This document shows positions 43,501 to 55,024 of a DNA stretch of 64,000 nucleotides, in pieces (position 1 is the first letter of the stretch; every line of letters begins with the position of its first letter). The notes under the pieces were generated by a model. It worked only from the letters and a program-made list of their open reading frames with translations. It was not told where the DNA came from and did not search any database. The stretch is from the NCBI GenBank assembly GCA_033032865.1, contig JAWHQI010000262.1, positions 930,001-994,000 on the forward strand, given 5' to 3'. The DNA is from Dactylorhiza incarnata (Eukaryota > Streptophyta > Magnoliopsida > Asparagales > Orchidaceae). The position numbers were made by a program, and so were the translations under genes.

Positions 43501-45101
43501 TCAACAAAGGAATCCCCGGCAACGACGCCAAAAACTTGATACGTAAAATTTAAGATTTTATTTTCTCCAAATTCTACGAACTATAGGCAAGATTACATAT
43601 CGTTCATAGTGTAGGATATTTTTAAAATAAAAATACCAAGTGTCGTATTCCACCGGTCTGTTGATTACTTCTACTCACGCAAATTAATATTATTTTATCT
43701 AAATATAAGAAGATAATTTGAATAATAAAAGAGAAAAGGAAGAAGAGAGCATTCGATCGAAAATCCTTCTTGAGTTGAATAAATCGTAACTCTAAAATTC
43801 TTAACAAATATGATAGAATAATTCGACCGTGGAGGTTCCCAAATTATGAAAGCTCCTCTCTCGAGAATACGCAACCAACTAACCTTAGGTTGATTGATTA
43901 AGACCCCTCGTCCAGTCAAAACCCCTAAGCTTGCATTACGAGCTGAACCCCACTATTGGATTTGACTCCAATCCGGAAGATTTATGTCGTCCCCTCTCGA
44001 GAGTGCATGCAACTCCTTTCACCCTTGAGCAATTTTCTCATATTCACGAATCTCTTTATCAACTAAAATATGGATCATTGATTGAAAAGCATATGTCGAC
44101 AATATGAAATCAATATGATAAAAATCAAAAGAAAATCGTAATAATTCTAAACTAAAGCTATGAAAATGAGATTATGAAAGAAGAGACTTAAGAATTCTTC
44201 CAATCGAACACTATAAAACTAGCTACTCATAATTAAAGGGAAAGAACATTTTTTATAAAATAAGAAATGAAAGTACAAGTATACGAAAGGTAAATTCTAA
44301 GTTTGGAATTAAAGGTGCAAGACATAAAGTAAATTACAAGAAAGGAAATAAAATAAAATGATAGAAAATGATCCAATCTAAAGTAGGGACTGCATGAGGA
44401 TCACTTTGGCAACATCTGGCATTTATAGGCAAATAATTGGAGGGATACGCCCATGGTCACGCCCGTGACCAAGGGCATGTAAGGTGGGTAACTGCTGTCA
44501 TGAAAGTCTGGGAACATTGGGGAGAAAATTACCAAAAATCAATTACTTGGCTGGTCATGGACTGTGTCACGCTCGTGATCTAGGGCATGTTTTGACCGAG
44601 TCTAGAAACGGTGGGAAATGATGGGATTAGGAGTTAATCTATCAGTTGCGGGAAGGGTCACAACCTCGATCACAGTTGCGACTGTGGGCGTGTAGGCTAG
44701 AAATGGTGGGATCTGGAAACTGCTAGCATTAAAGGCCATATCGGGCGAGTCACACGCGTGACCTGAAGGTCACGCCCTCTGTTACGCCCGTGATAGACAG
44801 CGTGTAATTTTAATCTGATGTGGCAAGGTCTTCCAGGAGTTGAAACTGGGGCACGACCGTGACACTGGTCATGCCCCATGTCACGTTCGTGACCTGGGGC
44901 GTGTATTTGGGATTTTTGTAGATTTGTTCCAGCATTTCCCCTGAACACGGTTGTGGGCTTGAATTTGCTATTGACATGCCCAAATTACCTAAAAATATAA
45001 AACAAAGTAAATTAGTCATAAATTAAACTAAAACTAAATAAAAATAATTTAATTATTAATAAAAATATTATATAAAAATAACTATAAATAATGTACTAAC
45101 A
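40569..45101 (-). mobile_element. LARD2: non-coding Ty3-related element, left LTR truncated
   Basis: Minus-strand element. The 5' LTR is 43537-45101 (TGTTAGTACATT on minus, ending CGTATCA). The 3' LTR is 40569-41711, missing its outer part because the LTR-C element is inserted. The internal region is 41712-43536. The primer site, minus AGTTTTTGGCGTCGTTGCC, is at 43516-43536. The interior has no ORF of note but contains 'gatgaattttatcctct' three times (42130-42320) and 'gacgggctcgcaaggtgctag', both shared with LARD1. Each LTR has a minus-strand TATA (CCTATAAAAG near 41031) with TCACGCCCGTGACC-type palindromes upstream. Right flank is 'acagc'; the left duplication is not in the window. Confidence 0.8.
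41712..43515 (-). other. Internal non-coding region of LARD2
   Basis: 1.8 kb, very AT-rich, no recognisable protein. Purine tract on minus: 'ttaagtatgggggtatt' directly before the 3' LTR. Near 43195-43250 the minus strand reads GACGTTAAACAAAGCG then TTCTTGGGAAGCAC, a phrase resembling the region after pol in Athila/Tat elements, so LARD2 probably derives from such an element by loss of its genes. Confidence 0.6.
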
Positions 45102-46628
45102 ACAGCAGAAGAAGTCGGTCAAGAATTGACGTGACAATAAGAAGAACATGACGATATCATCGTTTCAACAAGGTACACACGACGATATCATTGAGATAAC
45201 TCGGGAAGAAATGTTCTTCCTAAGGCATATATCATTGTGTCAATAAGGTACACACGATGATATCAATGAGAGAATTTAAGAAGAAATAACTAATGAATAT
45301 ATCATCGTGTCAACAAGGTACACACGATGATATCATTTTAAGAATTCAAGAATAGTCAGCTTAGGTAGATTTCGTTGTGAGGACTCATGAAAAGATAGCT
45401 AAAGACATAAATCATCGTGACAATAAGATGCACACGACGATATCATTGTGAAGACTACAGAAAGGATGGCTAAGTCTTATATCATCGTGATAATTAGTAT
45501 CTCATGACAATATCGTTGTGAAAACTCAAGAAAGGCTGGCTAAGTCATATATTAGTGTGACAACAAGTATCACACGACGATATCATTGTATAGAATCAAG
45601 AAAGCTTGCTAAGTCTTTTATCATCGTGTTAGTTATCTTCACACAATGATTTCGTCTTGTCAAGCTCAAAAGGATGGATTACAAATCACCGGAAGTGACA
45701 AAAGAAAATGTCAAATCAATCATGTCTGAAAAGCAGCCTAAGACGTAACCTTTCAAGACCTTTACCGTTAGAAGAATCAGTGATATAACAGGATAAGAGA
45801 GGGTCAACTAACCCTAACTTTTAGAGAACATATCAGTGAGAAATCGAAAAGAAATACACAGTAACAAGAAAGCTCTTTTCAAAGAAAGAAAGAAGAAGAA
45901 TCAAAACTTCAACAAGAAAGCTCTCACTCTTGAGAGAAAGAGGACTTCTTCATTCAAAAAAGCTCGACATTGAACATAATTGAAAAGTTCATCTACAGAA
46001 GATCCTATGTTGCTGCTAAAGAAGGTTTTCTAGTCAGAAAGTCCTAAGAAGACTCAAGTTATTCAAAGCTCCATCTTTTAGAGTCTAAGTCTGTAAAATC
46101 TTCTTTTAATCATCTTCTGTAGGATCTCTTTGAGATTTGAGTTGTAAGGCTGTGTTGATAGCCTGAGTGTAGGGTTTGTTCAAAGGCCTGAGTTGTATGA
46201 CTTTGATGAAAGTTTGAGGTAGGGTATATGAAGACCTGAGTTGTAGGATTTCCTTTTAAATCAGAGTTGTAGGATCTTATTGGGGATCTGAGCTATATGA
46301 GTGCTTGCACTCTGAGGTAGAGTTACTGCTGGCACCTGAGGTAGGTTTCTAGGAGGGAATCTTAGGTAGGTGACATGCTGAGTTCCTGAGCTATAGGATA
46401 TGATAGATTTGAGTTTTTGGAGGAGTTGGTCGAGTCTAGCACACTTCTAGATAGGTGAATGGGGATAGTGGAGTACCCATCATCTGGAGAACCACTATAA
46501 GCCTTTGTGTGTTTTCTGTGTTGTGCTTTTTATCTTTAATTCTTTTGAGCTGAAATAGTCAACAGGTTAAAAAGAAACAATTTGAAGCACCTATTCACCC
46601 CCTGATTAGGCTACACCCTAAACTTTCA
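45102..46628 (+). mobile_element. Copia element E: 5' LTR (left part missing here)
   Basis: The LTR ends ACTTTCA at 46628 before a copia primer site. It has the 'attcaccccct' block near 46592 and the repeated 'gtagg' leader phrases seen at 20193-21417. From 45150 to 45660 it carries about nine copies of ATCGTG...ACACGATGATATCATTG words, each with the palindrome GATGATATCATC or a near form, the same words as in 7011-8886. LARD2 is inserted in its U3; the remaining left part is not seen in the window. Confidence 0.75.
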
Positions 46629-46645
46629 AGTGGTATCATAGGGAG
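46629..46645 (+). other. Primer-binding site of element E
   Basis: AGTGGTATCATAGGGAG follows the LTR end directly. It differs by a base or two from the initiator-Met site TGGTATCAGAG of this clade. Confidence 0.75.
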
Positions 46646-46707
46646 GTTGTTCAAAAAGGACTTAACGGCTGAACAAGTTCCTCAAGAAAATCTTTAGTCT
46701 TTTCACC

Positions 46708-46965
46708 ATGACTTCAGGTGAAAGCTATAAAGAGCTTAGTTCAATGAAGTTGCACATCTACAAAAAAGAGAGCTTTAGTATCTGGAAGCAAAGGGTGAGT
46801 CTATTTATGGAAGCCTTTGACCTTAGGATCTCATCACAATTGAAGAGGGACCCTTCATCCCCATGAAAGTTTCTACAATAAATGCAAATCTACAAGTTCC
46901 TACGAAGCTGAAAGAGATGACCAAGGATGAGGTAGTTTTGGCCACTATGGCAATAGGGCCAAGAA
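46708..46965 (+). pseudogene. gag of element E, part 1
   Basis: ATG 46708 opens MTSGESYKELSSMKLHIYKK then SFSIWKQRVSLFMEAFD, the usual copia gag N-terminus. A frameshift near 46850 is followed by TKDEVVLATMAIGP. The solo family-1 LTR interrupts it at 46966. Part 2 starts at 48646. Homologous to the gag at 5263-6905. Confidence 0.8.
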
Positions 46966-48640
46966 TGAAAGTGCACAGTGATACCTCCAAGTATTCTCTA
47001 AAGGGTGGGTGAATAGTGTTTAAAACCTTTTTTATAATATAATGCACACACAATAAAAATGTTTCTAATTCTTATGCATTCAGCTGATCAATCCAGAATA
47101 AAGTAATCACAGAGTGCATAAATAAAACAAGTGGACTGCACAGAAAATTCACAACACAAAGATAAGAGCTATAGTGGTTCCCCAAAACTTATGGGTACAT
47201 CCACTCTTCTACCACCTTTGTAGGAATAAACTAATCAGTGCACATGTCTTTTGATAAGGAGACTCTTAGAACAAGTGAGTCTTTTGATAAGGAGACTCTT
47301 AGAACTAACCATTGAGTCTTTTGATAAGGAGACTCTTAGAACCATGTACTAAGGCTTTTGACAAGGAGACTCTTAGAACCACACTAGATCTTTTGGTAAG
47401 GTAATCTTGAACCAACTGAATCCTTTTTAGAGGGATTCTTAGCACCCTTTGCTTAAGTTATAATTAAGAATTAGACAGAGTAAGGAAGAAAATAAGTATT
47501 GAAGAAAGTTCCACTGAATGAATCCTCCTTCAGCAATCACTGAGGATTCTAGGCACTTACTATTTTGTAGATGGATCTTTATTACAGTAGATAATTCCTT
47601 GCAAGAAGAGAAGAGTTGCAAGAACTGTGTAAGCTTGACCACAGAATCTCTATAATCTGTAGGCTTTTTGCTGTGTTGCAGATGAAGAAGATGAAGAAGA
47701 CTTTTCTATTGATGTATTTTATACAGAGATTTCTTATTATCTATATCTGTATGAGAGTAGAGAAGAAGAAACTTCAGATAGGAAGCGGATGACTAATTGA
47801 ATTTCTGAATGCGTATTGTCTCAATCTTCCTGAGTATGTTTATTTCACTATCGAATAGAATTTAAATTTCTTTCCTCTTCTACTGTATCCCTAATAAGAA
47901 AGTCCATGGGATAATTCCATTTACTTTCTAATTTGATGACCCATCAAATCTTTTTAGAATAACTTCCAGAAATAACTTTATTGACTCTCTGCAGTCCTTC
48001 TTTCCATTCTTGGATATAATCGACCAGTTAGAGATCAAACTATTCCATGTATAGGCTCTGAATCACTTTTAAAAAAGAATAAAGGAGAATTTCTAATTAT
48101 ATCTATATTCGACGTAGCATCAAATATATTTGACTTCTTATCGACGCACCTCTGAATTCTACTGGAAGCTGCGTCAAAATCCTCATCTGATTAGAAATGA
48201 TCTCTACAGTCGACGTTGTATCGAATAGTTATCTACGTATCCGTTGAGTTGAAATCCTGAACTCAGAGCACTTCCATTTGCGTCGATATTAAGTCCAAGA
48301 TGCGTCAACTTATAGTACTGCTTCGACTGACTCTGTCTTCTGTGTCAAGTACTTCTCGATGTTGTGTCAACTTAGACTTCAGTCATAGGTTATATTACTT
48401 CTATTCGAAGTTACTTCTAGTTGAAGTCAAAGCTGCGTCGATTTCTATTCGATACAGGTATAATTCAACTGAATTTTTTACTCTTTTTAGACTGGTCTTT
48501 GACACTCTAATGAGAGTGTGACATCCTAGGACATCTAATGACCAAATTACCATTTCTATACAACATGGGTAATACATCCTAGAAAGTGAAATCACTTTTG
48601 GATAATTTGTAAGTTAAATAAAATGGTGTTTTTCCCAACG
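46966..48640 (-). mobile_element. LTR family 1, copy D: solo LTR
   Basis: Minus-strand LTR of 1675 bp: starts CGTTGGGAAAAAC (plus 48640; first T mutated) and ends GCACTTTCA (plus 46966). A perfect target duplication AAGAA flanks it (46961-46965 and 48641-48645), and the host gag aligns across the site with the paralogous gag at 6331-6720. No internal element sequence is present, so the two LTRs of a full element recombined to leave one. This copy defines the true ends of family 1. It holds four 'gagtcttttgataaggagactcttagaa' blocks (47270-47420) and the U3 TCGACG words (48110-48440). Confidence 0.9.
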
Positions 48641-48645
48641 AAGAA

Positions 48646-49030
48646 TATTATAGTCAATGTCATAGATGATTCCACATTCCAAAATCTGATTCACTGCCAC
48701 ACTACAAAGGAAATGTGTGATACACCGATTGTGTATATGGAGGGCAAAACTGAGGTAAGGAATGATAGAAAATCCGTGTTGAATCAAGAGTATGAAGCTT
48801 TCAAGCATGGGAAGAAGGACTCCATAGTTGAATGCTATGAAAAGTTCTTCAGGATTGTCAATGGGCTGAGGACCTATGGCAGGGTCTTCACAAATTATGA
48901 TCTAAATGACAAATTCCTTAGATCCCTCAACATGGAATGGGATATGAAGATCTGCGCCATATGGGAAATGGAGAATCTGGATGAAATCCAACCCCAGAAT
49001 CTGTTCGGGAAGTTGCTCTCCCAGAATCTA
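48646..49030 (+). pseudogene. gag of element E, part 2
   Basis: The frame resumes as NVIDDSTFQNLIHCHTTKEM and continues through EVRNDRKSVLNQEYEAF, YEKFFRIVNGLRTYGRVFTN and LNDKFLRSLNMEWDMK to QNLFGKLLSQNL, a UBN2-type copia gag domain. After about 49030 the match to the gag at 5263-6905 stops and Athila-like 3' sequence begins. Confidence 0.8.
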
Positions 49031-49599
49031 TTTTCACTCCAATCTTCATGTATGCTTACTTGCTGAGCATTGTGTACTCTCTTCCCCTAGCTTTATTTTA
49101 AAATTCCATAATCATTAACTATTTTGGATTGTATATTTTATGTCTGGGGGAGAACTGTTTTTGTGCCCACTCACCTGCATGATTGCATAGCATGCTAGAA
49201 GCTTTTATTTAAATTATATTGTTCATTTTGTTTGCACACACAACACCCACTTGAGCGCGTGCTTAACCTTTAGCGCGTCATGAGTTGAACTTATTTTTTT
49301 GTATGATTTGGGAAAGTCTAGGTGCTGGTTTAAGATTATGTAATGGAGTAAAATGTCGACTCATGCAGTGCTCCTAGTTGAGTGCTCATATCTTGCATAG
49401 AAATACATGTAAAATAGATTTGTCTTTTTTACTATTAGTCTTATACACTTCTATTAGTGTAAAATCTTATTTACTCTACTCAAATGGTGAATCCGGTGTA
49501 AATAAAAAGATAGTTTGTGGATGTGTGTAAATTGTCGTTAGACTAGTATTGCTTGAGCCGGGGGAAGGATAGTCTTTCTAGGTGGTTAAGAACTTGCCC
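49031..49599 (+). mobile_element. Athila-like 3' region, left segment
   Basis: Non-coding sequence that continues at 54066 once LARD1 is removed. It contains 'tatgtctgggggagaac' near 49140, a purine-rich phrase typical of the region between pol and the 3' LTR in Athila-like elements. There is no env or pol ORF, so the element is 5'-truncated. The left edge is placed where copia gag similarity ends. Confidence 0.55.
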
Positions 49600-50534
49600 T
49601 GATAGAGAAAATCATGTTCTCCAATCTATACTCGATTAAGGCAAGTGTACATATCGAAATATAGCATAGGATATAAAGAATATCAAGGTCGTATTAGACT
49701 CAGGGCTGTCAAGTACTTTTACTTCGGGAAAACAAAACTATTATTTTATCGAATAATATTTTATTAGTGATAATTTATAATTAAAATTAAAATAAAGAAA
49801 TAAAGAAAAAAATGAAACAAATCTTGATCAAAGTGCACTCGGAATGAAAATCAAGAGAGATAAATTCTACTTCTAATCCAATCCTTGACCGTGGAGATTC
49901 CCGGATTATGGATGTGCCTTGGTCGTAGACTGTGCCCAACTAAGATTAGGTTTATCGACCGAACTCTCATTCTATAATCGAAACCCCTAAACTTACTTTA
50001 ACGAGGTGAATCCCACTATAGGATTTGACTCATATTCAAAAGATTTACGTCATCCTCTCTCGAGGGTTGCGTGCAACTCTTTTTATTCCTGAGCGATCGA
50101 TTCATACTTACGAGCTGGTTCGGCTAACTAGAATACGAAAACAGATTTGAAGCCATACATAGACATATGAAATCAAGATAAATCAGGAATAAATCGAAGG
50201 AGGAAAAGAAATAAAAACGAATAAGAAATTCTTTCATCCAAGACTTGCAAATTTCAAGATCTAAAAAATTAATCAAAATGACATGTAAATAAAAAGAGGA
50301 AATGAATGGAAAAGACATTTTTTATTAAAAGGAAATTGAATTACATAAGAATTGAAAGCTTTGCATGAAATGAAAACTAAGACTACATTGCATAAATTGA
50401 AATTACATAAAATTAAAATCTAAACTAATACAGGAATTGAAAAGAACAATTCTGCCCCAAAAGGGGGCAGAAGGAAAAAAGTTTCGACCCAAGGAGGGTG
50501 GAAAAAGGGATTCCCCTGAGATCTGGAAGAGCTT

Positions 50535-50545
50535 CCTTTTTATAG
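50535..50545 (-). promoter_or_regulatory. TATA box of LARD1 3' LTR
   Basis: On minus the sequence reads CCTATAAAAAGG. The copy in the 5' LTR lies near 53292-53302. Immediately upstream (higher plus coordinates, 50559-51090) lies the palindrome cluster. Confidence 0.7.
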
Positions 50546-50558
50546 GCAAAAGTTAGGG

Positions 50559-51090
50559 TTACACGCCCTTGGTCACGCCCGTGACCAAGGGCGTGTAATG
50601 GGCGTGATCAAAGCTGGAGCGGGAGAGGCGCCTTCTGGAGTTACTGCAGGCGTTACATGCATGTCACGCCCTTGGTCACGCCCGTGACCAAGGGCGTGTA
50701 ATCTTTAAACAGTGCTGGCGCGGGAATCTTTGGCGGGAAGAACCGGGAAGTGGCGCGGGATGAGTCACGCCCGTGACCTGGGGCGTGTAACTTTAATTGA
50801 TGTGGCAGGCGTGCTGGCAGCTGGTGGTGGGGTTCCGGCCGTGACTTGGATGTCACGCCCGTGACCTGGGGCGTGTACTTGACAATATTGAACATTCGTC
50901 GAACTCTCGCATGTTCGTCGATCTCCGCGGTTCAGGGCCGTGACATTGAGTCACGCCCTTGGTCACATCCGTGACCTGGGGCGTGTACATAGCGAATTCT
51001 TCACGGAATGACTCCGGGGTGGTGGCAGCAGGTCTAGAATGAGTTTTATGTTGACACGCCCTTGGTCAAGGGCGTGACTTAGGACGTGTA
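50559..51090 (-). repeat. Palindrome cluster in U3 of LARD1
   Basis: The strongest member, 50559-50598, is a 40-nt inverted repeat whose 20-nt arms differ at one base: TTACACGCCCTTGGTCACG and its complement. Variants recur near 50660-50700, 50764-50790, 50849-50880, 50952-50990 and 51055-51090. The cluster is repeated in the other LTR (53315-53890), and a diverged version occurs in LARD2 (41060-41520 and 44450-44910). Confidence 0.9.
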
Positions 51091-51264
51091 CTTGCATTTT
51101 TTGGCAAAAACTCCAGAAATCCTGAAAAACATAAAACAAACATAAGTTAGTGAACAATTATAAATAGAAATGATTATTTAGTTAAAATAGACATATTATT
51201 TATAAATTCAAATTATTATTAGCCTAAAAACTATAATAAAATTTGGCAAAAATACTACTCATCA

Positions 51265-52332
51265 AACTACTACTTATGCTCTCCCAATATTTTAATTTAT
51301 GTCTAAAATAAATTATATTGGCTAAAGGGGTTTGGGTAAACATGAAGCTAGCTTTGATTGGGAGTGATGAATTTTATCCTCTCACCCCATCTTTTTTTTT
51401 CTACTTCTACATGTTTAGGAAAATGATGAATTTTATCCTCTCATTTTCCATGACATATAATTTTTTTAGAATAAACTTCATAAAAGGGAGGTGCATATGC
51501 TTAGGAAATAATGAATTTTATCCTCTTATTTCCCTGACATATGATCTTTTAATAACTCTTTCTTGTTTTGGGTAGGGCCAAAATTAATTTTAGATTAAAT
51601 TGAAATATTTTGAGAGCAACTATAGTAAATTGAAATTTCCTAAAGATCTAAAATCATGAGGTAAAAATAATTAAAATCTAAAGTTGTTAAGCACAACTAC
51701 TACAAAATTGAGACTAATTAAAATAAAAGAGAAAAAGTGCTAAATAAATTACTCTTATCAAATTAAGATCATAATAAAATCCTTAAAACTAAATCAACTA
51801 AAAATTAATTTTTTACTAACCATGATAAAATAGAAGATTAGCCAATTAAAAATAGTTAAAAATGCTTATAAATAAACTCTCAAATATTTGATTTTGGAAA
51901 TAACAAAAACCAAATTAAGGGGTTACTTGATTATTATTAAAAAAAAATTTAAGTTTTGAAATTTATATATATATATAATTTTTGTAAATGTTTTTTAAAA
52001 TTTTAAATATTAGGAAATATACCCCCCATACTTAAAATTCAACATTGTCCCCAATGTTGAAAACTAAGTATGAAAAAGAAAAGAAAAAATGGGAAAAAAA
52101 ATTTTGATATGTTTTAATTAGTCTTGGACTTCCCAAGGTCAACCCGGTGAAGGGCTCGCAAGGTACTAGAGGCTGTGATGGGAATTCAAGCCCAAAGCGT
52201 CCTTTCCAAGAATTTAATTATAGCATAATTTAATTTTCATTTTTATATTTTTTTATTTTATTTAAAAAAAAAATAGAAAAGGAAAGATAAAATTAATAGT
52301 GTTTCCCCTTTTCGAAATATCGACAAAAAATT
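51265..52332 (-). other. Internal non-coding region of LARD1
   Basis: AT-rich and without a recognisable protein. 'atgaattttatcctct' occurs three times (51365-51385, 51422-51442 and 51508-51530), as in LARD2. The phrase 'gaagggctcgcaaggtactag' at 52152-52172 also has a LARD2 counterpart (42838-42858). These are the only conserved internal blocks I can see. Confidence 0.7.
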
Positions 52333-54065
52333 CCCCGGCAACGGCGCCAAAAACTTGATAGAGAAAATCATGTTTTCCAATCTATACTCGATTAAGGCAA
52401 GTGTACCTATCAAAATATAGCATAGGATATAAAGAATATCAAGGTCGTATTAGACTCGGGGCTGTTGAGTACTTTTACTTCGAGAAAACAAAACTATTAT
52501 TTTATCGAATAATATTTTATTAGTGATAATTTATAATTAAAATTAAAATAAAGAAATAAAGAAAAAAAGGAAACAAATCTTGGTCAAAGCGTACTCGGAA
52601 TGAAAATCAAGAGAGATAAATTCTACTTCTAATCCAATCCTTGACCGTGGAGATTCCCGGGTTATGGACGCGCCTTGGTCGAGGACTGCGCCCAACTAAG
52701 ATTGGGTTGATCGACCGAACTCTCGTTCTATAATCGAAACCCCTAAACTTGCTTTAACGAGGTGAATCCCACTATAGGATTTGACTCCTATTCAGAAGAT
52801 TTATGTCATCCTCTCTCGAGGGTTGCGTGCAACTCTTTTTATTCCTGAGGGATCGATTCGTACTCACGAGATGGTTCGGCTAACTATAATATGAAAACAG
52901 ATTTGAAGTCATACATAGACATATGAAATCAAGATAAATCAGGAATTAATCGAAGGAGGAAAAGAGATAAAAACGAATAAGAAATTCTTTCATCCAAGAC
53001 TTGCAAATTTCAAGATCTAAAAAATCAATCAAAATGATATGAAAATAAAAAGAGGAAATGATTGGAAATGGCATTTTTTATTAAAAGGAAATTGAATTAC
53101 ATAAGAATTGAAAACTTTGCATGAAATGAAAACTAAGACTACATTGCATAAATTGAAATTATATAAAATTAAAATCTAAACTAATACATGAATTGAAAAG
53201 AACAATTCTGCCCCAAAAAGGGGCAGAAGGAAAGAAGTTTCGACCCAAGGAGGGTGGAAAAAGGGATTCCCCTGAGAGCTGGAAGAGCTGCCTTTTTATA
53301 GGCAAAAGTTGGGGTTACACGCCCTTGGTCACGCCCGTGACCAAGGGCGTGTAATGGGCATGATCGAAGCTGGAGCGGGATAGGCACCTTCTGGAGTTAC
53401 TGCAGGCATTACATGCATGTCACGCCCTTGGTCATGCCCATGACCAAGGGCGTGTAATCTTTAAACAGTGCTGGCACGGGAATCTTTGGCGGGAAGAAGC
53501 GGGAAGTGGCGCGGGATGAGTCACGCCCGTGTTCTGGAAGTCACGCCCCCTGGTCACGCCCGTGACCTGGGGCGTGTAACTTTAATTGACATGGCAAACG
53601 TGCTTGCAGCTGGTGGTGGGGTTCCGGCCGTGAATTGGATGTTACGCCCTTGGTCACGCCCCTGACCTGGGGCGTGTACTTGACAATTTTGAACATTCAT
53701 CGAACTCTCGCCTGTTCATCGATCTTCGCTGTTCGGGGCCGTGACATTGAGTCACGCCCTTGGTCATGCCCGTGGCCTGGGGCGTGTACTTGGCGAATTC
53801 TTCACGGAACAACTCCGGGGTGGCGGCAGCAGGTCTGGAATGAGTTTTATGTTGACACGCCCTTGGTCAAGGGCGTGACTTAGGGCGTGTACTTGCATTT
53901 TTTGGCAAAAACTCCAGAAATCCTGAAAAACATAAAACAAACTTAAGTTAGTGAACAATTATAAATAGAAATGATTATTTAGTTAAAATAGACATATTAT
54001 TTATAAATTCAAATTATTATTAGCCTAAAAACTATAATACAATTTGGCAAAAATACTACTCATCA

Positions 54066-55024
54066 TGCCCCAAGCGATTCTTGAAGCATAACATAGGATA
54101 GTTCTGATGCATGAGAATGACGTAGGCCATCATTTTGGCCCGGTTGAGCCTTTGTACCATTCCTATCATCTTATCCTCGTTAGACCAATTGTACCTACCT
54201 GTTCTTTGATTCAGCCCCACTTATATCTCACCAAAGCCTCAAAGCCAATCCTAACCGTACACCAAAATTTGAGTTTTAGTCATTTATTATTTAGGGTGTT
54301 GATGTTGTGATACTTTTGTGAAAATGTGGTTGTGCTTTATAGCTCAATTTTGCTGAAAATGTTTTGAAAAGAAAAAATGAAAAAAAATAAAAGAAGTGAA
54401 AAGAAAAGGAAAAAGAGATGAGCTTAATTGAAAAATCTTTGTATAAATTTAAGATTGGGAGTAGGCGGTGCACACACCAATTTTGTTAAGTTCAAGTCTG
54501 GGTGTGTGGTGCACTTGCATTCGATGTTGGTGTGCGGGGAGTTGTAATAAAGCTCGCTTGGGTTTAGGTGTTCCAAGCCTCCTTGTTTATCTTTATTTAC
54601 CCTACCTGAACCCAAGCCCCATTTAAAACCTAAAGTCCTACCGACTAGCGCTATGAACCAATCTAGTGTCGTGTAGAGAATGTGACAGGGCGAGCTTATG
54701 GTCTTTGACACCAATGGATTTCGGTGGAGTTTGTCTGGAATCCCAACTTTGGCAATGCTCATCTCAGCGATTATTTAACTTTCTCCTTATGCATGACCGG
54801 ATGATTCACCGTGACTCCCATTTTGAGTAGAAGTAATATTTATTTAATCTTTTAGAAATATATAAACTATGTATAATTAGAAATCTTCTCTACTATTTTT
54901 CTATGCACTTGAGCATGCGACTTCGCATGATACTCCATTTTGTAATTTTAAGTTAGCTATTCCTTTTTCCCACCTGCTGAGGATTTGTTTACTCGGGATG
55001 TGCAAATAGATAAGTCTGGGGGTG
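54066..55024 (+). mobile_element. Athila-like 3' region, right segment, with purine tract
   Basis: Continues the 49031-49599 segment. Non-coding, with an A/G-rich stretch (54363-54420) and several 'tctgggtgtg' phrases, and ends 'aagtctgggggtg', the plus-strand primer tract expected just before an Athila LTR. No ORF of note. Confidence 0.65.

Larger units (their letters stand above)
49600..54065 (-). mobile_element. LARD1: complete non-coding Ty3-related element
   Basis: Minus-strand element with LTRs at 52356-54065 (5', 1710 bp) and 49600-51264 (3', 1665 bp). The LTRs run TGATGAGTAG...TTTCTCTATCA on minus. The target duplication TGCCC is perfect (49595-49599 and 54066-54070). The primer site, minus GTTTTTGGCGCCGTTGCCGG, at 52333-52354 matches the plant Ty3 tRNA-Asp type. 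The 1.09-kb interior has no ORF of note. It fits the class of large retrotransposon derivatives, mobilised in trans. The LTRs are close copies: the 5' LTR carries an extra 'tgttctggaagtcacgccccc' block near 53530 that is missing near 50770. It sits inside the Athila-like fragment. Confidence 0.92.
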
